This document shows positions 1 through 4,960 of a DNA stretch of 6,969 bases, piece by piece. A program made the translations under genes and the position numbers. Below the pieces are notes generated by a model. It was given only the letters and a program-made list of their open reading frames with translations, was not told where the DNA came from and made no database searches. Position 1 is the stretch's first letter. Every line of letters starts with the position of its first letter. Origin of the DNA: Candidatus Cloacimonadota bacterium (GTDB lineage Bacteria; Cloacimonadota; Cloacimonadia; Cloacimonadales; TCS61); assembly GCA_030667725.1 (NCBI GenBank), contig DAOUVH010000044.1, positions 1 through 6,969 of the forward strand. The letters are read 5' to 3'.

Positions 1-160
1 GTCTGCACATTAAGATATGACTAATATTAAAAAAAAGAAAAATATTAATTTGTTCATATTTCCTTCCTAAATTTCTGATTCTACAAAAAGTGAAATAGAA
101 AAATCTGTCAATTTTGTTTTACAACATAATAAACTAATACAAATATTTAAACTACAAAAA

Positions 161-255
161 TGGCCGAGAGGGCAGGAATCGAACCTGCCGTGGACAGTTT
201 TAGCTGCCTATTACTGGTTTTGAAGACCAGTTGGAACACCAGTTCCGTCCTCTCT
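161..255 (-). tRNA. selC: Selenocysteine tRNA (anticodon UCA)
   Basis: Read on the minus strand, this 95-nt segment folds as a long tRNA with an encoded 3' CCA at 163-161. The anticodon stem-loop CUGGU-CUUCAAA-ACCAG places UCA at the anticodon, which decodes UGA. The D arm is GGAAC-UGGU-GUUCC. A long variable arm (GGCAG-CUAAAA-CUGUC) and the T arm GCAGG-UUCGAUU-CCUGC follow. A long variable arm plus UCA identifies tRNA-Sec, and the neighbouring divergent selB supports this. One oddity is that the acceptor stem pairs cleanly for only six base pairs (GAGAGG with CCUCUC). The position 1-72 pair would be A·G, and the acceptor plus T stems total 12 rather than the usual bacterial 13 pairs. A short U-run follows the CCA and may help termination. 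The identity is secure; whether the molecule is functional is uncertain. Confidence 0.92.
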
Positions 256-335
256 ATAACTAGAAACAAAGAATTTAGTGCTTTTCTTTATGTAAAGATT
301 TTTTTGAGTCCCAACCAGAATTAGCCAATGCGTTC

Positions 336-363
336 TTGACGAAAAACTATTAATAAAGATTTT
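336..363 (+). promoter_or_regulatory. Candidate selB promoter (weak)
   Basis: TTGACG at 336-341 resembles a -35 box, and GATTTT at 358-363 is a poor -10 at 16-nt spacing. It lies in the AT-rich gap between the divergent tRNA-Sec gene and selB, where promoters for both should sit. The ribosome binding site AAGGA (386-390) follows, only 3 nt before the selB ATG. This is position-based inference with a weak -10. Confidence 0.25.
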
Positions 364-393
364 AAAAACAGAGAATTAATATAAGAAGGAATA

Positions 394-2343
394 ATGGATA
401 CAAAACATTTGATAATGGGAACTGCCGTGCATGTAGATCATGGCAAAACAACATAGATAAAAGCACTCACGGGTTACGATTGTGATACACATAAACAGGA
501 AAAAGAGCGCGGTATTACAATTAATCTGGGATTTTCACATCTTGATCTTCCCAATGGAAATAGTGTAGGAATCGTGGATGTACCGGGACATGCAGACTTT
601 ATAAAAACAATGGTAGCGGGAGCCTGCGGGATAGATTTTGTACTTCTGGTTATCGCCGCTGATGAAGGAATAATGCCGCAAACAAAAGAACATCTGGAGA
701 TCATGAAAACTCTTGGTATCACTAATGGAATGATCGTTCTGACAAAAATAGATCTGGTAGATGAAGAACTTCTGGAGCTTGCAACCGAAGAGATAATAGA
801 TTTCGTAAAGGATTCATTTTTAAATGATGCTCCTGTGATGCATGTTTCTTCCACCACAAAGCAGGGAGTTGAAGAACTTATCAATGAAATCTCAACTCTG
901 GTTGATACAATTCCACAAAGAAAAACAGAAGGTCTTTTCCGTATGTACATCGATCGCATCTTTACACAGGAAGGCTTTGGTACAATTGTGAACGGTTCGA
1001 TAATATCAGGTTCGCTCTCAAAAAATGATCCGGTTTATCTTCTTCCCAATGAGAAGGAATTACGAATAAGAAGGCTGGAACATCATGGCAAAGAAGTCAA
1101 CCAGGTCAGTGCAGGAGATCGAGCTTCGTTTAATCTGGTTGGTTTTAAGCAGAAAGATTTCAAACACGGAATGGTACTCTCAAATAAAAAGATAAAATCG
1201 ACTAAACTTATTGATGTCAAACTGAATATATATCAGAATGATGTTACCTTGGGATTGTGGAATCAGGTGATCTTTTTGCTTGGCACAAATCGAATTATGG
1301 CGCGGATACACTTGCTGGATCATGATCATTTGAAAAGTGGTGAAAGTTGTCTGGCGCAAGTGTATCTACCACATCCGATTATCACACAATATAACGATAA
1401 ATTTATAGTTCGAAACTCATCAGGAAATCTAACATTAGGCGGAGGTCATGTGGTAGATACGTACCCTCTGCATCACCGTCGCCGCAGAGAAACGCAAGTT
1501 GAAATCGTGAAGAAAATTGCCGGTGGAGAACTGGAAGAAATGGTAGCTGCTGAAGTACGGAAATCCGCACTGCCGATATCACAGAAAACAATAGCTAAAT
1601 ACTTTGATATGGATCCTGATGATCTGATTGAAGTGATATTCCAGAAATTACCGGGAGATATTATTTTCTACCAATCTAAAGATGAAACAATTTTATTACA
1701 AAAGAAGATGAATACAGCTTATCAGAATAAGATCCTTACCGGTTTGAAGGATTTTCATCAGAAAAATCCATTGAAAAAAACCGGTAGAACATTTAAGGAA
1801 CTAATGGGCATTTTTGGTGAAGATCAGAACGAAGTAACGAAGATCACATTAACTCAGATCTTACGAAATTTGGAAGAAAAAGCAAAACTTAGGAAAGATG
1901 AGAATAGCTGGATACTGGTATCACATGAAGTTAAACTTAATGATGAGATAAAAACAATGATCGATAAAACTGATAAATTGATAAACTCTAAAGGTAATAA
2001 TGCAGTTGACCCTGCTGAATTGGATGAATTGGCAGTCGATGAGAAGATCTCAAAAAGACAGATGGAGCAGATAGTATCTTATCTCATTGATAATGCGAAT
2101 ATTCACTTTCTCCAGCAGAAGTATCTTCATTCTGACCTGGTTGAAAAAGCAAAGAAAATAATAATTGAGCAACTTTTAAATTCAACAGAAGGTATTAAAG
2201 TATCTCAATTGCGAGACCTTCTCAATACGAATCGCGAAACTGCCATGATCCTGCTTGAATTCTTCGATAGTGAAAATATCACACTGCGCAAAGGAGACTT
2301 CAGATTCCTAACAAAAAAGTATAAAGACAAAATAAACTTGTAG
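394..2343 (+). CDS. selB: Selenocysteine-specific elongation factor SelB, interrupted by an early in-frame amber codon
   Basis: SelB is the GTPase that brings Sec-tRNA-Sec to UGA codons with a SECIS hairpin in the ribosome. The frame starts at ATG 394 (AAGGA at 386-390) and would give 649 residues including the amber position, the normal SelB size. Switch I RGITINLGF (codons 39-47), G3 DVPGH (62-66) and G4 TKID (117-120) are intact. The EF-Tu-like domain 2 contains IDRIFTQEGFGTIVNGS. The C-terminal half is helical winged-helix sequence ending in the SelB-typical pattern LRDLLNTNRETAMILLEFFD. Two defects lie in G1. Codon 12 is Val where the P-loop GHVDHGKT has Gly, and codon 21 is TAG (454-456) where family members have Leu (KTTLIKALTG). 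Only GTG 574 restarts in frame, and that product would lack G1 and switch I. Everything after codon 21 is open, so this is a very recent pseudogene, a suppressed gene, or a sequencing error. The natural stop (2341-2343) is also TAG. Confidence 0.9.
454..456 (+). other. In-frame amber codon in the SelB G1 motif
   Basis: TAG directly follows HVDHGKTT and precedes IKALTGYD, where SelB proteins carry Leu. A single change from TTG would produce it. Reading the same frame through gives uninterrupted SelB homology on both sides, so this is a point nonsense change and not a frameshift. Because UAG also ends selB and the 2976-3329 gene, general amber recoding is unlikely. Confidence 0.85.
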
Positions 2344-2364
2344 GGACAGATCACTGATCTGTCC
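2344..2364. repeat. Perfect palindrome just after selB
   Basis: GGACAGATCA and TGATCTGTCC form 10-bp perfect inverted arms around a single central C, beginning on the base after the selB stop codon. It could be a REP-like dispersed element or an RNA-stabilising hairpin at the 3' end of the transcript. Only one copy is present in this window, so a repeat family cannot be shown here. Confidence 0.6.
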
Positions 2365-2379
2365 GCAAATAATAATAAA

Positions 2380-2410
2380 AAAAGCCGTCCGGAAAAACCG
2401 GTCGGCTTTT
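2380..2410 (+). terminator. Hairpin terminator after selB
   Basis: Arms AAAAGCCGTCCGG (2380-2392) and CCGGTCGGCTTTT (2398-2410) pair with one T·T mismatch around an AAAAA loop. A GC-rich stem with an A-run on the left and T-run on the right fits an intrinsic terminator, possibly bidirectional. It separates the selB transcript from the downstream small-gene module. Confidence 0.8.
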
Positions 2411-2413
2411 AAA

Positions 2414-2551
2414 ATGGTATCCCAAAAAGAAGATATTTCGAATCAGAATTATGCTGAAATCTTTGAAGAACTTGAGAAAATCTATAAACTAAGAGCATTA
2501 TTACCACTTATCCAGCAGAAACAGTTTCTTAAACAACGTTATATATCATAA
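2414..2551 (+). CDS. Doubtful 45-residue ORF
   Basis: ATG 2414 opens 45 codons ending at TAA 2549-2551, immediately followed by TAG. The peptide begins MVSQKEDISNQNYAEIF and continues with a charged, Leu-rich, probably helical stretch (EELEKIYKLRALLPLIQQ). I do not recognise it. There is no purine-rich ribosome binding site: the start abuts the T-run of the selB terminator. It could be a degraded leftover of a longer gene or chance. It lies on the same strand as the HTH gene pair, 50 bp upstream of it. Confidence 0.25.
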   Translation: MVSQKEDISNQNYAEIFEELEKIYKLRALLPLIQQKQFLKQRYIS

Positions 2552-2566
2552 TAGTTTATATTCCCC

Positions 2567-2584
2567 AATGGTATTAGAACCATT
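2567..2584. promoter_or_regulatory. Inverted repeat in the leader of the HTH gene
   Basis: AATGGT and ACCATT form a perfect 6-bp inverted repeat around ATTAGA, ending a few bases before the AGAGG ribosome binding site (about 2588-2592). Its position suits an operator for autoregulation by the HTH protein encoded next, or a small leader hairpin. The role is inferred from position only. Confidence 0.3.
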
Positions 2585-2601
2585 ATAAGAGGCTTTTAAA
2601 T

Positions 2602-2979
2602 ATGAACAAAACAGAACAAAACGGAACTGAATTAACAAAAAAACAATTAGATTCTTTACCAGTTATTTTAAGTTCCAAATCATTAGCTGAGGGATTGAAA
2701 AAAGCTAATGTGAGTAAAACTACATATTATGCTTGGTTGAAACTCCCAGAGTATAAAAAAGAGCTTAATCGTATTAAAAAAGAAATAGTTGAGCAAGCAT
2801 TAAATGAATTAAAGATTTCTACTACTGAAGCTGTAAAGGTTCTAAAAGATTTACTTAGCTCAGAGAATGAACATATACAGTTAAGAACTGCTATTAAAAT
2901 TTTAGATTTTACAGAGAAATTTATGGAACAAGAAGATATTATTGAAAGATTAAATAGATTCGAGGAAAGAATTAAATGA
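2602..2979 (+). CDS. Small helix-turn-helix protein, phage/terminase-small-subunit-like
   Basis: The product is 125 residues, with AGAGG about 9 nt before ATG 2602. Residues ~25-52 (SKSLAEGLKKANVSKTTYYA) read as a helix-turn-helix. The pattern 'repeated entry, A/S-V-S-K-x-T-x-Y-x-W-L-K-x-P-E-Y' is typical of the phBC6A51-like / terminase small subunit-like HTH proteins found in phages and mobile elements. The remainder (~53-125) is strongly helical and charged, with heptad-like Leu/Ile spacing (IVEQALNELKISTTEAVKVL, then LRTAIKILDFTEKF), as in the helical oligomerisation part of that group. Its TGA overlaps the next ATG (ATGA), so the two genes are translationally coupled. Likely a DNA-binding protein in the cytoplasm. 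The exact family and the biological role (regulator or packaging-type) are not established. Confidence 0.7.
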   Translation: MNKTEQNGTELTKKQLDSLPVILSSKSLAEGLKKANVSKTTYYAWLKLPEYKKELNRIKKEIVEQALNELKISTTEAVKVLKDLLSSENEHIQLRTAIKILDFTEKFMEQEDIIERLNRFEERIK

Positions 2980-3329
2980 AACAAATCATAGTGAATAGGA
3001 TTAATAAACTCGAAAGAATATTAGTACCGCTACAAAAAGAACCAATAGTTATCTCTATTCAAACACCCGATGAAATAAACTTTGATCAAATTCGAATTGA
3101 TTATAATAAAGAAAATGGCACAAATTACATTTCTGCTGAATGGGAAAAGATGGACGTAATTATATCCAGATCATATACAGAGGGAGATATTGAAAACTGG
3201 AAATTTGATACGATTACAATCTCTGGGGAAACAGAAGATTCAATTTATAAAAAGTATCCGAAGATATACAGCCAATATAAAGTTCGTATTGAAAAATCGA
3301 AAGAATTAATAAATGAATTATTCTTATAG
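2976..3329 (+). CDS. Unrecognised 117-residue protein coupled to the HTH gene
   Basis: The start codon overlaps the stop of the preceding gene by 4 bp (ATGA), which implies coupled translation and a shared function or stoichiometry. The product begins MKQIIVNRINKLERILVPLQ, a short basic helical segment, followed by a beta-rich, acidic middle (PIVISIQTPDEINFDQIRID; DVIISRSYTEGDIENWKFDT) and a helical end (KKYPKIYSQYKVRIEKSKEL). There is no signal peptide or membrane segment, so a cytoplasmic protein is expected. I recognise no catalytic motif or family. It ends in TAG at 3327-3329. A fragment resembling its N-terminus (NKLE..RIL.PL) lies about 500 bp downstream. Confidence 0.65.
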   Translation: MKQIIVNRINKLERILVPLQKEPIVISIQTPDEINFDQIRIDYNKENGTNYISAEWEKMDVIISRSYTEGDIENWKFDTITISGETEDSIYKKYPKIYSQYKVRIEKSKELINELFL

Positions 3330-3507
3330 TGATGGCTAAACCCGGATTATAGATAGTAAAACAGATTATATCATCAGAAATGATTAACTCGCTAATTAAT
3401 TTACACTTAATATAACTTTAAAACTATCATAAAGACTCTACAACAAGTAATAATCTTTCAATAGTATAAATCTTCATATTCAGGATATTCGCTCGAAATC
3501 AGGCTTA

Positions 3508-3567
3508 TATAATAAACTTGAATTTCTGGAGATTAAGAGGATATTGACACCACTTAAAAGCGAAGGG
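3508..3567 (+). pseudogene. Possible remnant similar to the start of the 2976-3329 gene
   Basis: Translated in the frame of 3508, this reads YNKLEFLEIKRILTPLKSEG. The upstream gene has INKLERILVPLQKEP at residues ~9-23. NKLE, RIL, PL and a following E align with a 5-residue insertion, and the DNA also matches (AATAAACT.GAA; AATATT/ATATT). There is no start codon or ribosome binding site, and the frame runs into the terminator, so it is not a working gene. It may be a decayed paralogue end or chance similarity. Confidence 0.25.
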
Positions 3568-3590
3568 GAGTGTAAAACCTCCTCTTTTTT
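3563..3590 (+). terminator. Hairpin terminator upstream of the cassette region
   Basis: AAGGGGAG (3563-3570) pairs with CTCCTCTT (3579-3586) with one G·T wobble around an 8-nt loop, and runs into a six-T tract (3585-3590). This is a good intrinsic terminator on the plus strand and would isolate the downstream promoter and cassettes from the HTH gene pair. Confidence 0.7.
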
Positions 3591-3725
3591 ATTATATACT
3601 ACCAAATACTATTCTTCTTGACACAAAAATCTTAATATTCATTTTTCTATTGCTTTTAGTTTTGCATTGATGATTAGACATTGAATAGAGAAGAAATACT
3701 GAACTTGCACTTAGATTTAGATTAA

Positions 3726-3752
3726 TTGACAATGATCAATCAGTTGTACAAT
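3726..3752 (+). promoter_or_regulatory. Candidate sigma-70-type promoter driving the cassette genes
   Basis: TTGACA at 3726-3731 is a perfect -35 match, and TACAAT at 3747-3752 is a five-of-six -10 match. The spacer is 15 nt, somewhat short. It points towards the cassette at 3841 and has a terminator behind it, so it could play the part of a cassette promoter (Pc). Its -10 is embedded in the first TTGTACAA palindrome, suggesting repression by a protein bound there. Promoter strength and use are inferred. Confidence 0.5.
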
Positions 3753-3816
3753 AACCTAAATAAAAAAAGTTATTGTACAACAGATTTATTGTAACTATAG
3801 GTTAGTTATGTACAAC
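3743..3816. promoter_or_regulatory. Cluster of TTGTACAA operator-like repeats
   Basis: GTTGTACAATAAC (3743-3755) and GTTATTGTACAAC (3769-3781) are perfect 13-bp inverted copies separated by an AT-rich 13-bp spacer. A third, shorter copy, GTTATGTACAAC, lies at 3805-3816. Each has the self-palindromic centre TTGTACAA or near it (ATGTACAA). Overlap of the first copy with the -10 box makes a repressor operator array the simplest reading. A recombinase or integrase accessory-site role next to the cassette boundary is the alternative. The outer pair could also form a hairpin in RNA, but there is no T-tract after it. Confidence 0.55.
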
Positions 3817-3840
3817 AAAAAATTGGACGTGGGTATATAT

Positions 3841-3852
3841 GTTAGCAGCAAT
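3841..3852 (+). other. Cassette boundary core element, first copy (attI-like or residual core site)
   Basis: GTTAGCAGCAAT is an exact reverse complement of 4808-4819 and matches 4932-4943 at 11 of 12 positions (ATTAGCAGCAAT). Integron core sites have the form GTTRRRY, with strand exchange between G and TT; this copy keeps GTTAG but departs from the consensus after that. No attC-like hairpin lies to its left, which fits either an attI-type recipient site or insertion at a secondary site. It sits 32 bp before the first cassette start codon. Confidence 0.5.
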
Positions 3853-3872
3853 ATAAAAACATGGAGGATATT

Positions 3873-4802
3873 ATGAAGAAACAAGTAATTATTTTTTCTT
3901 TGATATTAATTAATTTTAGCCTTTTCGGACAAGTATCTGTCAATCCTGATTCAATTTATGTTAATCTTTATCCCGATGAACAAATTGATGTTGATTTGTT
4001 TATTGGAAATCCAACAAACAATTATGTAGTTTATACAATTGAAATAAACTATATTTCTGGAGCGTCATGGATTTTGTATAATCCAGGATATCCATGTGTT
4101 CTTGGACCATATGCTGGACATACTGAAATCATTCCGATAAGTTCAACTGGTTTATCAGATATAACGTATGAAGCTGAGCTGATTGTTGCAAGTGGTGGAG
4201 TTGATATTATTGTCCCTGTTGTTTTACATGTATATTCTACAACTGAACACAATCCACCTTCAAATGCTGGATATGAACTTGTCGGAGATCATATTCATTT
4301 ATATTGGGAACCACCTGTAAATACAACGTTGAATGTTTTAGAATATCATATCTATGTCGATGGTGTTTTATTCACAACAACAGAATTATATTATGACATT
4401 TATGACCTTGTTAACGGGCAGAATTATGAAATTGGACTTACAGCATATTATGAGGATGGTATAGAATCCGATCCAATAATGTTTAATATTTGCTTTCTCG
4501 GAAGTGATAATAATACAGTTAGTGTAAGTCCAGTTTTAATGAATTACCCCAATCCATTTAATCCTTCTACAACAATTGAATTCTCAATCCAAAATGATTC
4601 TAAAATTGACCTCTCAATTTTCAACATCCAAGGACAGAAAATCAAAACCTTATCCCAAAATGAATACTTAAAAGGTTCTCATTCAATCAATTGGTATGGT
4701 AACGATGACAATGGAAAATCTGTAAGCTCAGGAATTTATTATTATAAATTAAATGTTAATGGAAAAACCGAAGCTGTTAAAAAATGTTTGCTGTTGAAAT
4801 GA
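3873..4802 (+). CDS. Secreted beta-sandwich/FnIII protein with type IX (Por) sorting tail
   Basis: The best start is ATG 3873, because GGAGG at 3863-3867 lies 5 nt before it; the in-frame ATG 3861 overlaps that ribosome binding site. The 309-residue product starts with a clear signal peptide (MKKQVIIFSLILINFSLFG, cleavage near 19-20). Residues ~20-120 form a beta-rich domain ending in VPVVLHVYS, reminiscent of BACON/ASPM-Hydin-like Ig folds. Residues ~126-205 look like fibronectin type III (IHLYWEPP, LEYHIYVDG, YEIGLTAYYEDG). Residues ~219-309 are a Por-type sorting domain with NYPNPFNPSTTIEFS at 224, INWYGNDDNGKSVSSGIYYY, and a final basic KKCLLLK. In FCB bacteria such tails send proteins across the outer membrane through the T9SS and are removed or anchored at the surface. 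No catalytic motif is seen, so adhesion or carbohydrate/protein binding is a guess. The gene fills one cassette, ending 5 bp before the attC-like element. Confidence 0.85.
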   Translation: MKKQVIIFSLILINFSLFGQVSVNPDSIYVNLYPDEQIDVDLFIGNPTNNYVVYTIEINYISGASWILYNPGYPCVLGPYAGHTEIIPISSTGLSDITYEAELIVASGGVDIIVPVVLHVYSTTEHNPPSNAGYELVGDHIHLYWEPPVNTTLNVLEYHIYVDGVLFTTTELYYDIYDLVNGQNYEIGLTAYYEDGIESDPIMFNICFLGSDNNTVSVSPVLMNYPNPFNPSTTIEFSIQNDSKIDLSIFNIQGQKIKTLSQNEYLKGSHSINWYGNDDNGKSVSSGIYYYKLNVNGKTEAVKKCLLLK

Positions 4803-4807
4803 GAAGA

Positions 4808-4943
4808 ATTGCTGCTAACAAGCGTGTCGGCAGTCGGGCTGGTCAGTGCTCTTGGTTTGAATCTTTCGATTCAAACTTTGTTCGGTCTGCTTCCAGTCGT
4901 GATCGTTCCGATCCCGCCGCACACGCAAAACATTAGCAGCAAT
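4808..4943. other. attC-like recombination site between two cassettes
   Basis: The ends are ATTGCTGCTAAC (4808-4819) and ATTAGCAGCAAT (4932-4943), inverted copies differing only at the innermost base. Inside, AAGCGTGTCGGC faces GCCGCACACGC with one unpaired base, then further broken complementarity (CTGG/CCAG, CAG/CTG). The tip is a perfect 9-bp hairpin, GTTTGAATC-TTTC-GATTCAAAC (about 4857-4878). An imperfect long hairpin with simple-site ends of form xxTAAC...(G/A)TTAxx, directly after a stop codon and just before the next ribosome binding site, is the layout of integron attC sites, and 136 bp is within their size range. Bases 4811-4930 are 53% GC by count, far above the flanking genes. Departures are that the right core has A instead of G before TTA, and the core does not fully match GTTRRRY. 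A transposon-type inverted repeat is the alternative. Confidence 0.65.
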
Positions 4944-4960
4944 AAAGATGGAGGTAACTT

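Larger units (their letters stand above)
3330..3860. other. Gene-less region rich in signals
   Basis: No convincing reading frame longer than about 50 codons is visible. The first ~175 bases are AT-rich and show nothing I can name. After that come a gene-start-like fragment (3508-3567), a terminator (3563-3590), a further AT-rich gap (3591-3725), a promoter with overlapping TTGTACAA palindromes (3726-3816), and the 12-bp core element that opens the first cassette (3841-3852). No integrase gene is present on either strand as far as I can read. Confidence 0.6.

Noticed and set aside
454..456. Amber codon recoded as an amino acid (for example pyrrolysine or a suppressor)
   Set aside because: TAG is also the terminal stop of selB (2341-2343) and of the 2976-3329 gene, and the tRNA in the window has anticodon UCA, which does not read UAG. 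No Pyl genes are visible.
474..959. 161-codon minus-strand ORF
   Set aside because: It lies entirely antisense to well-conserved SelB sequence, is Ser/Ile-rich low-complexity in translation, and has no ribosome binding site; it is a shadow frame.
1403..1591. Minus-strand ORF inside selB
   Set aside because: Antisense to conserved SelB coding sequence with no recognisable domain.
2727..2984. 85-codon minus-strand ORF opposite the HTH gene
   Set aside because: The plus-strand frame has a ribosome binding site, an HTH motif and coupling to the next gene; the antisense frame has none of these.
3743..3781. The GTTGTACAATAAC inverted pair as an intrinsic terminator
   Set aside because: The stem is AT-rich, the 3' arm is not followed by a T-tract, and it overlaps a good promoter.
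3861..3872. Earlier start ATG 3861 for the first cassette gene
   Set aside because: This ATG overlaps the GGAGG ribosome binding site at 3863-3867, while ATG 3873 has ideal spacing and begins a textbook signal peptide.
4049..4252. 67-codon minus-strand ORF inside the first cassette gene
   Set aside because: Antisense to a secreted protein with signal peptide and sorting domain; no independent support.
3841..4819. Composite transposon bounded by 12-bp inverted repeats
   Set aside because: The inverted repeats around the first cassette gene are perfect, but the enclosed gene is not a transposase. No target-site duplication is seen, and the third copy plus hairpin fits an attC layout better. 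Not fully excluded.
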